Assembly: GCF_000282375.1 (NCBI RefSeq)
Contig: NZ_AKJK01000041.1
Location: 57,832 to 121,831 of the forward strand
Direction: 5' to 3'
DNA: 64,000 nt
Origin: Pseudomonas sp. GM50
GTDB taxonomy: Bacteria > Pseudomonadota > Gammaproteobacteria > Pseudomonadales > Pseudomonadaceae
This document shows positions 18,186 to 28,037 of this stretch, in pieces. Within the stretch, counting starts at the first letter, position 1. Every line of letters begins with the position of its first letter. The translations under genes were made by a program, and so were the position numbers. Under the pieces are notes generated by a model that searched no databases, was not told where the DNA came from, and worked only from the letters and a program-made list of their open reading frames with translations.

Positions 18186-19457
18186 TTAAGCCTGGTGGCT
18201 GATCCGCCCATCCACCAGGGTGTAACGCACCACGCCCGGCAGGCTGTGGCCAATGAACGGGCAGTTTTCGCCCTTCGACAGCCAGGTTTCACCGGCCACG
18301 GTCGAGGCCGCGGGGTCGAACAGCACGATATCTGCCGGCCCACCTACCGCCAGCTTGCCCGCCGGCAGACGCAATGCTTCGGCAGGGCCTGCGCCCAAGC
18401 GTGCGAGCAGCGTTGGCAGATCCAGCAAACCGTCTTCCACCAATGTCATCGCCAGCGGCAGCAGCAGTTCAACACTGCTGATGCCCGGCTCGGTGGCACC
18501 GAACGGTGCCAGTTTGGCATCGCGCTCATGGGGCTGGTGATGGCTGGAGATGGCCGAGACCACCCCCGACTTCACCGCTGCCCGCAGGCCGTCGCGGTCG
18601 GCGCGGGTGCGCAGTGGCGGCTGGACGTGATAGAGGCTGCTGAAGTCGATCAGCGCTTCGTCGGTGAGGATCAGCTGATACAACGCCACGTCCGCCGTGA
18701 CCTTCAGGCCACGGGCCTGGGCTTGGGCGATCAGCGCCACGCCGCGGGCGCTGGTGAGCTGGCTGAAGTGCGCACGCACGCCGCTTTGCTCGACCAGCAG
18801 CAGATCGCGGGCCAGGGCTACGGTTTCAGCGGTTTCCGGAATGCCCGGCAAACCGAGGAAACTCGCAGTCGGGCCTTCGTGAGCCAAGCCACCTTCGGCC
18901 AGATCATGGTCCTGCGAGTTGAAAATCACCGTCAGGTCGAACGTCGCCGCGTATTCCAGCGCCCGGCACAGGGTGCGGGTGTTGCGGAAGCTCTCCAGAC
19001 CGTTGCCGAAGGCCACGCAACCGGCATCGCGCAGCGCAACGAGTTCGGCCAGCTGTTCGCCATCCAGGCCTTTGCTCAGGGCGCCGATCGGGAAGACTTT
19101 GGTGTTGCCGGCTTCGCGGGCACGGTCGAGGATCAGTTCGGCCACGGCCGAGGTGTCCAACACCGGTTTGGTTTTCGGTGGGCAGCACAGGCTGGTCACG
19201 CCACCGGCAGCCGCTGCGCGGGTTTCGCTGGCGATCGAGCCTTTGCGGCTGTAGCCCGGCTCGCGCAGGGCAACGTTCAGGTCAACCAGGCCGGGGGCGG
19301 CCACCAGACCTTTGGCGTCGATGGTGTCTACTGCAACGAAACCCGCCGGAGCGGCGCCAAGGGCGACGATCTTGCAGGCTTCAACGTGGATATCAGTCAC
19401 TTGATCCAGGCCGCTGGCCGGATCGATAACGCGTGCGCCGAGAATGCTGAGCTTCAC
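18186..19457 (-). CDS. pyrC': Inactive dihydroorotase-like subunit PyrC' of aspartate transcarbamoylase
   Basis: The 423-residue protein has the amidohydrolase fold of dihydroorotase, but the zinc-binding HxH of active enzymes is replaced: the segment at about 59-68 reads [10 protein letters not shown], with Asn61 and Ala63 where two His are needed. In Pseudomonas a non-catalytic PyrC' assembles with PyrB into a large dodecameric aspartate transcarbamoylase; a separate active dihydroorotase is expected elsewhere in the genome. It overlaps pyrB by four bases, fitting a stoichiometric structural partner. Confidence 0.93.
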   Translation of the reverse strand: MKLSILGARVIDPASGLDQVTDIHVEACKIVALGAAPAGFVAVDTIDAKGLVAAPGLVDLNVALREPGYSRKGSIASETRAAAAGGVTSLCCPPKTKPVLDTSAVAELILDRAREAGNTKVFPIGALSKGLDGEQLAELVALRDAGCVAFGNGLESFRNTRTLCRALEYAATFDLTVIFNSQDHDLAEGGLAHEGPTASFLGLPGIPETAETVALARDLLLVEQSGVRAHFSQLTSARGVALIAQAQARGLKVTADVALYQLILTDEALIDFSSLYHVQPPLRTRADRDGLRAAVKSGVVSAISSHHQPHERDAKLAPFGATEPGISSVELLLPLAMTLVEDGLLDLPTLLARLGAGPAEALRLPAGKLAVGGPADIVLFDPAASTVAGETWLSKGENCPFIGHSLPGVVRYTLVDGRISHQA

Positions 19458-20458
19458 TGGGCGTTCTCCTGCTCGAATTGGCGCTGGGCTGTTTGCCCGC
19501 TCATGGCCATGGACAGCACGGCCATACGAATCGCGATGCCGTAGGTTACCTGGTTGAGGATCACCGAGTGCGGGCCGTCGGCCACCGCTGACTCAATTTC
19601 CACCCCACGATTGATCGGCCCCGGGTGCATGACGATGCAATCCGGTTTGGCCCCGGCCAGGCGCGCGGTGGTCAGGCCGAACAGACGGTAGAACTCGCCT
19701 TCGCTCGGCAGCAGGCCGCCGGTCATGCGTTCACGCTGCAGGCGCAGCATGATCACCACGTCGACGTCTTTCAGGCCTTCGGTCATGTCGGTGTAGACCT
19801 TCACGCCGTATTGCTCGATGCCGATCGGCAGCAGGGTTTTCGGCGCGATCACGCGGATGTCCGGGCAGCCAAGGGTTTTCAGGGCCAGCATGTTCGAGCG
19901 CGCTACCCGCGAGTGCAGGATGTCGCCGACGATGGCCACCGAAAGGTTTTCGAAGCCGCCCTTGTGCCGACGGATAGTGAGCATGTCGAGCATGCCCTGG
20001 GTCGGGTGGGCGTGACGGCCGTCGCCACCGTTGATGATCGCCACTTGCGGGCAGACATGCTCGGCGATGAAGTGCGCCGCGCCGGAATCACCGTGACGCA
20101 CGACGAACATGTCGGCGGCCATGGCTTCCAGGTTGCGCAGGGTGTCGAGCAGGGTTTCGCCCTTGCTCGCCGACGACGTCGACACGTTCAGGGTGATCAC
20201 GTCGGCCGACAGCCGTTGGGCCGCCAGTTCGAAGGTGGTGCGGGTGCGGGTGGAGTTCTCGAAGAACACGTTGCACACGGTCTTGCCGCGCAGCAGCGGG
20301 ACTTTCTTCACCGCCCGGGCGCCAACCTCGAGGAACGAGTCAGCGGTGTCGAGGATTTCCGTCAGCAGCTCGCGGCGCAAACCGTCGAGCGAGAGGAAGT
20401 GGCGCAGCTGGCCCTGATCATTGAGCTGCAGCGGGCGCTTGGTTTCTAGAGGCGTCAT
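19454..20458 (-). CDS. pyrB: Aspartate carbamoyltransferase catalytic chain PyrB
   Basis: PyrB joins carbamoyl phosphate and aspartate in pyrimidine synthesis. The 334 residues contain the carbamoyl-phosphate motif [13 protein letters not shown], the SASKGE loop, [11 protein letters not shown] and [12 protein letters not shown]. The ATG at 20458 gives the normal Pseudomonas length; an upstream in-frame start would add six residues. It is coupled to pyrC' downstream and follows pyrR by 28 bases. Confidence 0.97.
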   Translation of the reverse strand: MTPLETKRPLQLNDQGQLRHFLSLDGLRRELLTEILDTADSFLEVGARAVKKVPLLRGKTVCNVFFENSTRTRTTFELAAQRLSADVITLNVSTSSASKGETLLDTLRNLEAMAADMFVVRHGDSGAAHFIAEHVCPQVAIINGGDGRHAHPTQGMLDMLTIRRHKGGFENLSVAIVGDILHSRVARSNMLALKTLGCPDIRVIAPKTLLPIGIEQYGVKVYTDMTEGLKDVDVVIMLRLQRERMTGGLLPSEGEFYRLFGLTTARLAGAKPDCIVMHPGPINRGVEIESAVADGPHSVILNQVTYGIAIRMAVLSMAMSGQTAQRQFEQENAQ

Positions 20459-20486
20459 CGCGAGGGGGACTCTCAATAGGGCGAAA

Positions 20487-20990
20487 TTAAAGGGCGAGGT
20501 CTTGAAGTTCGAGCTTGAGTTCCGGGCCGGACAGTTTCACTCGTTCGTGGGCCGCCAGCGACAGTGTCGCGCCAACCACGTTCGGGCGGATCGGCAGCTC
20601 ACCGGCGTCCAGGTCCAGCAGGCATACCAGCGTCACACTGGCCGGACGGCCATAGTCGAAGAGTTCGTTCATCGCGGCGCGAATGGTCCGACCGCTCATC
20701 AGCACGTCATCGATCAGCACCAGGTGCTGGCCTTCGATCTCGAACGGCAGCGCCGATGGGCGTACTTGTGGGTGCAGGCCGTTCTGGCTGAAGTCGTCGC
20801 GGTAGAACGAAACGTCCAGGGTGCCCAGGGGCGAATCGCTGCCCAGTTCATCGAGCAATGCCTGAGCGACCCAGACGCCACCGGTCCGAATGCCGATATA
20901 GCGCGGTTCACTGATGCCACGGTTTTCCAGATAAGCCTTGAGACGGATCGCCATCTGGCTGATCAGTTCGGCGGGATTGGGCAGGCTCAT
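20487..20990 (-). CDS. pyrR: Pyrimidine regulator / uracil phosphoribosyltransferase PyrR
   Basis: PyrR is a type I phosphoribosyltransferase that in other bacteria also senses UMP and controls pyr expression by binding RNA. The 167 residues carry the PRPP motif [17 protein letters not shown] and RYIGIRTGG near the N-terminus. It is the first gene of pyrR-pyrB-pyrC'. GGAG precedes the start, and a strong hairpin lies just upstream in the leader. Confidence 0.93.
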   Translation of the reverse strand: MSLPNPAELISQMAIRLKAYLENRGISEPRYIGIRTGGVWVAQALLDELGSDSPLGTLDVSFYRDDFSQNGLHPQVRPSALPFEIEGQHLVLIDDVLMSGRTIRAAMNELFDYGRPASVTLVCLLDLDAGELPIRPNVVGATLSLAAHERVKLSGPELKLELQDLAL

Positions 20991-21008
20991 GGTTTGCTCC
21001 TTCTTTGT

Positions 21009-21042
21009 CCCGAGCCGGATGCCGCTTGAGTGGTGGCTCGGG
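21009..21042 (-). promoter_or_regulatory. Hairpin in the pyrR leader
   Basis: Read on the minus strand, CCCGAGCC and GGCTCGGG form a perfect 8-bp stem enclosing 18 bases, ending about 18 bases before the pyrR start codon. It lacks a U-tract, so it is not a simple terminator. It could modulate translation of pyrR or be a binding site, but nothing in the sequence proves that. Confidence 0.4.
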
Positions 21043-21089
21043 TTGTAGCTAAGGGAGACGCCGCAGCGACTCTTCAGAATTAGGTGCGG

Positions 21090-21527
21090 TCAGGATTCGA
21101 ACAGCGCGCTGTTTTCGTCGAGCCAGCCTTGCAGCAGCAGGGCGGCGGCGATGGCATCGACCGGGTTGTCGCGGTAACTGCCTTTCTGGCCGCCCCGGAC
21201 CAGGCGTTCGCCCTTGGCCTCGAAGGTGGTCAGGCGCTCGTCGTGAGTATAAAAGGGCAGGTTGTAGCGGCCGTTCAGGCGGCGGGCGAACTTCTCGGCC
21301 CGCAGGCACATGTCGCTCGGCGTGCCGTCCATGTTCAGCGGCAGGCCGACCACCACGGCGTCGGGTTTCCACTCTTTGATCAGGGCTTCGACCTGATTCC
21401 AGTCAGGAATGCCGTTTTGCGCCTTCAAGGTGCACAGCTCGCGGGCCTGACCGGTAATCACCTGACCGACCGCAACGCCGATCTGTTTGGTGCCGTAGTC
21501 GAAACCCAAAATCAACCGCAGGGCCAT
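21090..21527 (-). CDS. ruvX: Putative Holliday junction resolvase RuvX (YqgF)
   Basis: The 145-residue RNase H-fold protein starts with LILGFDYGTKQIGVAVGQ, carrying the first catalytic Asp, and has VVVGLPLNMDGTPSD and YTHDERLTT further on. The family acts on branched DNA and is also implicated in 16S rRNA processing. It overlaps algH by one base. Confidence 0.94.
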   Translation of the reverse strand: MALRLILGFDYGTKQIGVAVGQVITGQARELCTLKAQNGIPDWNQVEALIKEWKPDAVVVGLPLNMDGTPSDMCLRAEKFARRLNGRYNLPFYTHDERLTTFEAKGERLVRGGQKGSYRDNPVDAIAAALLLQGWLDENSALFES

Positions 21528-22099
21528 CAGGCGTGCCCCGCCTGGCTGGTGAGCAGGCTGAGATTGACGCCCAGGTGTTTGGCCGCCGCTTCAAGACGTA
21601 ATTCGCTGCTGGTGTTGAACAGGATGTCGGCATCGAACGGGCAGGTCAGCCAGGCGTTGTCGGCCAGTTCGGCTTCCAATTGCCCGGCTTCCCAACCGGC
21701 GTAGCCGAGGGTGATCAGGCTTTTCGCGGGGCCGACGCCATCGGCGATGGCGAACAGCACGTCCTGGGAGGTCGACAGGGACAGCTCGCCTTCCAGATCA
21801 ACGGTCGCCTGAAAAGATTTGCCCGATGGGTGCAGGACAAAACCGCGATCGGTTTGCACCGGGCCACCCATAAAGATCGGCACGTGCTGGCAGAGCACTG
21901 GCGGTTCGATATCGGGGCGCAATTGCTCGAGGATATCGGCCAGGTTCAGGTCCTGCGGGCGGTTGACCACCAGCCCCATGGCACCATTGGCCGTGTGCTC
22001 GACGATGTAGGTCAAGGTGTGCGCAAAGTTCGGGTCGGCCATGTGAGGCATGGCGATCAGGAAGTGATGCTTGAGGTAGCTGGGGCTGACGTTCTTCAT
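21527..22099 (-). CDS. algH: AlgH / YqgE family protein (DUF179)
   Basis: The 190 residues match YqgE/AlgH: SYLKHHFLIAMPHMADPNF at the start, NGAMGLVVNRP, and FMGGPVQTDRGFVLHP. AlgH was named for an effect on alginate production in P. aeruginosa, but its biochemical role is unresolved. Start set at the ATG at 22099, giving the typical MKNVSPSYLK N-terminus. Cotranscribed with ruvX. Confidence 0.94.
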   Translation of the reverse strand: MKNVSPSYLKHHFLIAMPHMADPNFAHTLTYIVEHTANGAMGLVVNRPQDLNLADILEQLRPDIEPPVLCQHVPIFMGGPVQTDRGFVLHPSGKSFQATVDLEGELSLSTSQDVLFAIADGVGPAKSLITLGYAGWEAGQLEAELADNAWLTCPFDADILFNTSSELRLEAAAKHLGVNLSLLTSQAGHA

Positions 22100-22174
22100 G
22101 AGCGCTAGTGTGGCGTTGGAGGGGCGAACTGACAAGCCGAGGATGCCGCAATTTGGCAGTCGACACCGATCAAA

Positions 22175-22263
22175 TGTGGGAGCGAGCCTGCTCGCGATGA
22201 CGGCGGCACAGTCAAAATTAAAGTGTCAGACAGACCGCCATCGCGAGCAGGCTCGCTCCCACA
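22175..22263. repeat. REP pair, family B
   Basis: Inverted arms TGTGGGAGCGAGCCTGCTCG and GCGAT, heads outside, between algH and the tonB-like gene. Confidence 0.9.
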
Positions 22264-22278
22264 AGGGATTTGCGATGG

Positions 22279-23178
22279 TCAGTTACTGGAGAGTCTGTCC
22301 CCACGCGCAAACTTCCACGTCCGAATAATTTCCAGTCGGTCGATATCTGACAGATCCCCGGTAAACGGTGCAAACGGTGCCGCGAGCCGCACGATGCGCT
22401 GCGCCGCCTGGTCCAGCAGCGGCTGGCCGGAAGACTCCAGCACCAGCACTTCATACAGCGAGCCGTCGCGGTTGATCGAGACCATCAGTCGCAAATTGCC
22501 GTAAATCTGTTTGCGTCGTGCCTCGTCGGGGTAGTTGAGGTTGCCGATGCGCTCGACCTTCTTGCGCCATTCATCCTTGTACCAGGCACCCTTGTCGCGC
22601 ATGGTCGATGCGGCGCTCAAGCGGTGGATGCGCGGGCGCTTGGCGTACAGCTGTTGTTCGTTGGCCAGCTCGGCTTCCAGGCTGGCGATGTCGCTGGACA
22701 ACTGCGAGCTGTCGAACGTCGGTGCCGCCACTTGGGGTTTGGCTTGGGGCTTGGGTTCTTCAGTCTTGGTTGCGGCTTTTTTCGGCTTCGGCGCGACGGT
22801 GGTCACAGACGCTTTGGGCGCGGCTTCCTGCACTTGAGGCTTGGCCGCCGGCGGTGGGGTGACTTGTTGCACCTTGTTGTCCTGGAATGGCGCGACCTCG
22901 GTGGTCTTGGGAATCGCCTTTTTATCCAGGGTGCCGCTGCCTTCCTGGTTTTCCTGGGCAAGAAAGTCTGCTTTCGCAGGCTTCTTTTCACTTTTGAACG
23001 TGGCGAGGGTGATTTCCAGGGTTTTGCTGATTTGCTGGGGTTCGACCATGGTGAACCCGACGCCCAACAACAAGGCCAAGTGAATCAACGCCGCCAGAAA
23101 CAGGGTAAAACCGAGGCGATCGGCCGGGCGCACGCCGTGATGGGCGAGTTCAGCGGGCAGATCGGACGGGAGTGTCAT
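22279..23178 (-). CDS. TonB-like energy transducer
   Basis: The roughly 299-residue protein has an N-terminal membrane anchor (LGFTLFLAALIHLALLLGVGF, about 22-42, with the TonB-type SxxxH-like His), a Pro/Lys/Ala-rich periplasmic spacer (about 75-170) and a C-terminal TonB domain (NLNYPDEARRKQIYGNLRLMVSINRDG). In P. aeruginosa the gene at this place is tonB3, linked to twitching motility; that link is inferred from synteny with gshB and pilG. The start at 23178 is a choice; no strong ribosome binding site decides it. Confidence 0.88.
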   Translation of the reverse strand: MTLPSDLPAELAHHGVRPADRLGFTLFLAALIHLALLLGVGFTMVEPQQISKTLEITLATFKSEKKPAKADFLAQENQEGSGTLDKKAIPKTTEVAPFQDNKVQQVTPPPAAKPQVQEAAPKASVTTVAPKPKKAATKTEEPKPQAKPQVAAPTFDSSQLSSDIASLEAELANEQQLYAKRPRIHRLSAASTMRDKGAWYKDEWRKKVERIGNLNYPDEARRKQIYGNLRLMVSINRDGSLYEVLVLESSGQPLLDQAAQRIVRLAAPFAPFTGDLSDIDRLEIIRTWKFARGDRLSSN

Positions 23179-23243
23179 AACAAGAAAACCAACATCGCGT
23201 TTTTTACAGGCCGGGGATGATAACGCAATGTTGGTTGTCTCTA

Positions 23244-24197
23244 TCAACGAGCCTTGAGCTTCTGATCGATGGCATCCATCAGAAGGCCACCAATGTCGGT
23301 GCCGAACGCGTTGTCGATCTCGCGAATGCAGGTCGGGCTGGTGACGTTGATTTCGGTCAGATGTTCACCGATCACGTCGAGGCCGACGAACAGCAGGCCT
23401 TTCTCACGCAGGGTCGGGCCGACTTGCGCGGCGATCCAGCGATCTTTCTCGGTCAGCGGTCGGGCTTCGCCACGGCCACCGGCGGCGAGGTTGCCACGGG
23501 TTTCGCCTGCGGCCGGAATCCGGGCAAGGCAGTAATCTACCGGCTCGCCGTCGATCATCAGGATGCGTTTGTCGCCATCAACGATCGCCGGCAGGTAACC
23601 CTGGATCATGATCTGCTGCCGACCATGCAAGGTCAGGGTTTCGAGGATCACCGACAGGTTCGGGTGGCCAGCGGTGTGACGGAAGATCGACGAGCCGCCC
23701 ATGCCGTCCAGCGGCTTGAGGATCACGTCACCGTGATGGTCGGCGAATTCACGCAACACGTCCGGGCGACGGCTGACGATGGTCGGCGGTGTGCACTGCG
23801 GGAACAGCGTGGCGAACAGCTTTTCGTTGCAGTCACGCAGGCTTTGCGGCTTGTTGACCACCAGTACGCCAGCATTTTCCGCTTGTTCCAGCAAATACGT
23901 GGAGTAGACGAACTCCATGTCGAACGGCGGATCCTTGCGCATCAGGATCACGTCCAGATCGCTTAGCAGCGCATCGCTTTCGGCACCCAGCTCAAACCAT
24001 TTTTCCGGGTTGGCGAACACCTTCAGCGGACGCATCCGCGCGCGCGCTTCGCCTTCAGCCTGATACAAATCGCGCTGTTCCATATAGAACAGTTCCCAGC
24101 CACGCTTTTGCGCGGCCAGCAGCATGGCCAGCGAGCTATCCTTTTTATAGGAGATGCTGGCGATAGGATCCATGACAATCCCGACGCGAACGCTCAT
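23244..24197 (-). CDS. gshB: Glutathione synthetase GshB
   Basis: GshB adds glycine to gamma-glutamylcysteine with ATP. The 317 residues begin MSVRVGIVMDPIASISYKKD, the usual start, and the ATP-grasp region contains DVILKPLDGMGGSSIF, GDKRILMIDGEPV and EINVTSPTCIREID. GAGGA lies upstream of the ATG at 24197. It is divergent from pilG across a 233-base region that should carry both promoters. Confidence 0.97.
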   Translation of the reverse strand: MSVRVGIVMDPIASISYKKDSSLAMLLAAQKRGWELFYMEQRDLYQAEGEARARMRPLKVFANPEKWFELGAESDALLSDLDVILMRKDPPFDMEFVYSTYLLEQAENAGVLVVNKPQSLRDCNEKLFATLFPQCTPPTIVSRRPDVLREFADHHGDVILKPLDGMGGSSIFRHTAGHPNLSVILETLTLHGRQQIMIQGYLPAIVDGDKRILMIDGEPVDYCLARIPAAGETRGNLAAGGRGEARPLTEKDRWIAAQVGPTLREKGLLFVGLDVIGEHLTEINVTSPTCIREIDNAFGTDIGGLLMDAIDQKLKAR

Positions 24198-24430
24198 GGG
24201 GTTTTCCTCGAAATTGGGGTGGAAAGTGTTGTGAAAAAGTGGCGTCAGAGTGGCGCTGAGTGGGTTCCCGGTCAAGGAAAAACCACCGCCAGGGTCGCCC
24301 GATAGATTGGATGGGGAGACTGTGCTAAAAAGGCTGCCATGCCGTGTTGGCCCTTAAGTATCAAGGGTTTCGAGCCAACGGTGAGCGGCAAACGGACAAA
24401 TTGATTCACAAAGGCGACGGTAGAGCCACT

Positions 24431-24835
24431 ATGGAACAGCATTCCAGCGCCTTGAAGGTCATGGTGATCGATGATTCGAAAACGATTCGTCGCACCGCCG
24501 AAACGCTGTTGAAAAACGTGGGCTGTGAAGTCATCACCGCAATCGATGGTTTCGATGCCCTGGCCAAGATTGCCGACAATCACCCCGGCATCATCTTTGT
24601 CGACATCATGATGCCGCGTCTGGATGGTTATCAGACCTGCGCTTTAATCAAGAACAACAGTGCGTTCAAGTCCACGCCAGTGATTATGCTGTCGTCCAGG
24701 GACGGGTTGTTCGACAAGGCCAAAGGCCGGATCGTCGGTTCCGACCAGTTTTTGACCAAGCCTTTCAGCAAGGAAGAACTGCTGAACGCGATCCAGGCCC
24801 ATGTACCGGGCTTCGCCGCCGTTTCGCCGCAGTAG
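24431..24835 (+). CDS. pilG: Pilus response regulator PilG
   Basis: PilG is a single-domain CheY-like receiver that promotes pilus extension and cAMP signalling in the Pil-Chp system. The 134 residues show VMVIDDSKTIRR (acidic pocket), phosphoacceptor Asp58 in IIFVDIMMPRLDG and Lys in LTKPFSKEEL. The ATG at 24431 gives the family length; the frame stays open 87 bases upstream. Confidence 0.95.
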   Translation: MEQHSSALKVMVIDDSKTIRRTAETLLKNVGCEVITAIDGFDALAKIADNHPGIIFVDIMMPRLDGYQTCALIKNNSAFKSTPVIMLSSRDGLFDKAKGRIVGSDQFLTKPFSKEELLNAIQAHVPGFAAVSPQ

Positions 24836-24892
24836 GACACGCACAGTGACGCTCGGCCATGGGGCCCGGTGTCGACAAGAATGGGGAAGACC

Positions 24893-25258
24893 ATGGCACG
24901 TATTCTGATCGTCGATGATTCGCCGACTGAAATGTACAAACTGACCGGCATGCTCGAAAAGCACGGTCATGAAGTGTTGAAAGCCGAAAACGGCGCCGAC
25001 GGCGTGGCCCTGGCCCGTCAGGAAAAACCCGACGCGGTGCTGATGGACATCGTCATGCCCGGCCTCAACGGTTTCCAGGCGACCCGTCAGCTGACCAAAG
25101 ACCCGGAAACCGGGCACATTCCGGTGATCATCATTACCACCAAGGATCAGGAAACCGACAAAGTCTGGGGCACGCGCCAGGGCGCCAAGGACTACCTGAC
25201 CAAACCGGTCGACGAAGACACCCTGATCAAGACCCTGAACAACGTGCTGGCCGGTTGA
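24893..25258 (+). CDS. pilH: Pilus response regulator PilH
   Basis: PilH is the second CheY-like receiver of the Pil-Chp pathway, thought to drain phosphate and favour retraction. The 121 residues start MARILIVDDSPTEMYKL; Asp52 in VLMDIVMPG is the phosphoacceptor and the conserved Lys lies in YLTKPVDEDT. An upstream GTG in frame would add eight residues; the ATG is preferred for length. Confidence 0.95.
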   Translation: MARILIVDDSPTEMYKLTGMLEKHGHEVLKAENGADGVALARQEKPDAVLMDIVMPGLNGFQATRQLTKDPETGHIPVIIITTKDQETDKVWGTRQGAKDYLTKPVDEDTLIKTLNNVLAG

Positions 25259-25268
25259 TCGTCCGGTC

Positions 25269-25820
25269 ATGACCGAGTCGCTGACGGCTTTCGAACTGCT
25301 GCTGCAGATTGACCAACGCTGTCGTCTGCTGGCGGCGGACTTGCCGTCCCAACCGACCCGACAGGACAGCTGGAGCGGCATCGGCTTTCGCTTGGGCGAG
25401 CATTGGTACGTCGCGCCCATGGGCGAAGTCAGCGAAGTCCTGCACGAACCGCGCGTTACACAATTGCCGGGGGTCAAACCCTGGGTCAAGGGCGTGGCCA
25501 ACCTGCGCGGGCGATTGCTGCCGATCATGGATTTGAGTGGCTTTATCGGTCATGAACTGTCGAATCTGCGTAAGCAGCGGCGGGTTTTGGTGGTGGAGCA
25601 CAACGAGGTGTTTGCCGGGTTGCTGGTCGATGAAGTGTTCGGCTTGCAGCACTTTGCCCAGGACAGCCTGGAACCGGTAGATACCTTGAGCGGCCCGATT
25701 GCACCGTTCATCAAAGGCCGGTTTCAGCGTGAGCAGAGTTGGCAGGTGTTCAGCCCGTTTGCGTTGGCGCAATCACAGAGCTTCATGAACGTAGCTCGGG
25801 GCGACGCCGCAATCCTGTAG
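25269..25820 (+). CDS. pilI: CheW-like adaptor PilI
   Basis: PilI couples the chemoreceptor PilJ to the kinase ChpA. The 183 residues form one CheW domain, with WYVAPMGEVSEVLHE, LPGVKPWVKGVANLRGRLLPIMDL and VDEVFGLQHF. The TAG stop codon (25818-25820) lies in the first bases of a REP element, so the repeat defines the end of the protein. It sits ten bases after pilH. Confidence 0.94.
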   Translation: MTESLTAFELLLQIDQRCRLLAADLPSQPTRQDSWSGIGFRLGEHWYVAPMGEVSEVLHEPRVTQLPGVKPWVKGVANLRGRLLPIMDLSGFIGHELSNLRKQRRVLVVEHNEVFAGLLVDEVFGLQHFAQDSLEPVDTLSGPIAPFIKGRFQREQSWQVFSPFALAQSQSFMNVARGDAAIL

Positions 25821-25905
25821 GAGCGAGGCTTGCCCGCGAAGAACGATAACGCGGTGTTCCTGCGGGACCGCAGCGCCTGCTTCGCGGGCAAGCCTCGCTC
25901 CTACA
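25816..25905. repeat. REP pair, family A, inside the pil-chp operon
   Basis: Inverted arms TGTAGGAGCGAGGCTTGCCC, heads outside, between pilI and pilJ. The left head supplies the pilI stop codon. The element would form a hairpin in the operon message and may set the relative level of pilJ-chpA-chpC. Confidence 0.9.
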
Positions 25906-25943
25906 AGGGCATTGAGTGAATTGAGCAGGACAGGCGAGGACCG

Positions 25944-28001
25944 ATGATAAAAGCTAAAACAGGCAAGCCAGAAGGGTCGCGCAGTCGGTCGCAGATCATC
26001 GTGCTGTTCATCGCGCTGATCGTCTTCATCATGCTGCTGTTCGCCAACTTCGCGTACCTCAACACCCAGGCGAATTACGACAAACAGTACATCGGCCACG
26101 CCGGTGAGCTGCGCGTGCTGTCCCAACGCATCGCCAAGAACGCCACCGAAGCCGCCGCCGGCAAGGCCGCGGCGTTCAAGTTGCTCAGCGATGCGCGCAA
26201 CGACTTCGCCCAGCGTTGGGGCTATCTGAAGAAAGGCGATCCTTCCACCGGCCTGCCGCCGGCACCGTCCACCGTGCGCCCGGAAATGCGCGCTGTGCAG
26301 CTGGATTGGGAGCGTCTGCTGAAAAACACCGACGCCATCCTCTCCAGCGAGCAGACCGTGTTGTCTTTGCATCAAGTCGCCGCAACGCTGGCCGAAACCG
26401 TGCCGCAGTTGCAGGTCGAGTATGAGAAGGTCGTCGAAACCCTCCTGCAGCGTGGCGCCCCGGCCACCCAAGTGGCGATGGCCCAGCGTCAGTCGCTGCT
26501 GGCCGAGCGGATTCTTGGTGCGGTGAATACCGTGTTGTCCGGCGATGAAAATTCGCAGCAGGCGGCCGACGCTTTCGGTCGCGACGCGGCGCGTTTCGGC
26601 CTGGTGCTCAACGGCATGCTTCAGGGCAATGCGGCGCTGAAAATCAGCCAGGTCGAAGACCGTGATGCACGCGCCCGGTTGACCGAGATTTCCGAACTGT
26701 TCGAATTCGTATCGGGTTCGGTGGACGAAATCCTCGAAACCTCGCCGGAGCTGTTCAAGGTCCGCGAATCGGCCACCAACATCTTTACCCTGTCGCAAAC
26801 CCTGCTCGATGAAGCCTCGCACCTGGCCAGCCGTTTCGAAAACCTCGCCGGCGGGCGCAACACCGATACCATCGGCGGCTATGTGCTGGGCTTGCTGGCG
26901 CTGATGTCGATCATCCTCATCGGCCTGGTGATGGTGCGTGAAACCAACCGTCAGCTGCGTGAAACCGCTGAGAAGAACGAGCGTAACCAGAACGCGATCA
27001 TGCGTTTGCTGGACGAAATCGAAGACCTTGCCGACGGCGACCTGACCGTGACCGCCTCGGTGACCGAAGACTTCACCGGCACCATCGCCGACTCGATCAA
27101 CTATTCCGTCGACCAACTGCGCGATCTGGTGGCGACCATCAACCTCACTGCCGGCCAGGTCGCCGCCGCCGTGCAGGAAACCCAGGCCACCGCCATGCAC
27201 CTGGCCCAAGCCTCGGAGCATCAGGCGCAGCAGATTTCCGAAGCCTCCACGGCGATCAACGATATGGCTCAGTCCATCGATCAGGTCTCGGCCAACGCCG
27301 CCGAATCCTCAGCGGTGGCCGAACGCTCGGTGGAGATCGCTAACAAGGGCAACGAAGTGGTGCACAACACCATTCATGGCATGGACAATATTCGCGAGCA
27401 GATTCAGGACACCGCCAAGCGCATCAAGCGGCTGGGTGAGTCTTCTCAGGAAATTGGCGACATTGTCAGCCTGATCGATGACATTGCCGATCAGACCAAC
27501 ATCCTCGCCCTCAACGCGGCGATTCAGGCGTCCATGGCCGGTGACGCCGGGCGCGGTTTTGCGGTGGTGGCCGACGAAGTACAGCGTCTGGCCGAACGTT
27601 CATCCGCGGCGACCCGGCAGATCGAAACGCTGGTGCGGGCGATTCAGGCCGACACCAACGAAGCGGTGATTTCCATGGAACAGACCACCACCGAAGTGGT
27701 GCGCGGCGCGCGTCTGGCGCAGGATGCCGGGGTGGCCCTGGAAGAAATCGAAGGCGTATCGAAGACCCTCGCGGCATTGATCCAGAGTATTTCCAACGCC
27801 GCGCAGCAACAGACTTCGTCGGCCGGCCAGATTTCCCTGACGATGAACGTGATCCAGCAGATCACCACGCAGACCTCGTCCGGCTCCACCGCCACCGCCG
27901 AGAGCATTGGCAACCTGGCGAAAATGGCCAGCCAGCTGCGGCGTTCGGTGTCCGGTTTCACCTTGCCGGCCGCTAAAGCGCAGGCTGCGGACAAAGCTTG
28001 A
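25944..28001 (+). CDS. pilJ: Type IV pilus chemoreceptor PilJ
   Basis: PilJ is the methyl-accepting receptor of the Pil-Chp system and senses pilin or surface contact. The 685 residues show a first membrane helix (about 17-38), a periplasmic PilJ-type domain to about 310, a second helix ([18 protein letters not shown]), a HAMP segment and a cytoplasmic coiled coil with the tip [20 protein letters not shown]. The tip has NAAIQAS rather than the common NAAIEAA, as in other PilJ proteins. No pilK follows. Confidence 0.96.
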   Translation: MIKAKTGKPEGSRSRSQIIVLFIALIVFIMLLFANFAYLNTQANYDKQYIGHAGELRVLSQRIAKNATEAAAGKAAAFKLLSDARNDFAQRWGYLKKGDPSTGLPPAPSTVRPEMRAVQLDWERLLKNTDAILSSEQTVLSLHQVAATLAETVPQLQVEYEKVVETLLQRGAPATQVAMAQRQSLLAERILGAVNTVLSGDENSQQAADAFGRDAARFGLVLNGMLQGNAALKISQVEDRDARARLTEISELFEFVSGSVDEILETSPELFKVRESATNIFTLSQTLLDEASHLASRFENLAGGRNTDTIGGYVLGLLALMSIILIGLVMVRETNRQLRETAEKNERNQNAIMRLLDEIEDLADGDLTVTASVTEDFTGTIADSINYSVDQLRDLVATINLTAGQVAAAVQETQATAMHLAQASEHQAQQISEASTAINDMAQSIDQVSANAAESSAVAERSVEIANKGNEVVHNTIHGMDNIREQIQDTAKRIKRLGESSQEIGDIVSLIDDIADQTNILALNAAIQASMAGDAGRGFAVVADEVQRLAERSSAATRQIETLVRAIQADTNEAVISMEQTTTEVVRGARLAQDAGVALEEIEGVSKTLAALIQSISNAAQQQTSSAGQISLTMNVIQQITTQTSSGSTATAESIGNLAKMASQLRRSVSGFTLPAAKAQAADKA

Positions 28002-28037
28002 ACCGCCTCAGGGCGTATGCATTTGATTGGAGTAGTT

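Noticed and set aside
28017..28037. Earlier in-frame start for chpA at 28017
   Set aside because: The ATG at 28038 has GGAG at proper spacing; the upstream start has none and overlaps the pilJ-chpA gap.
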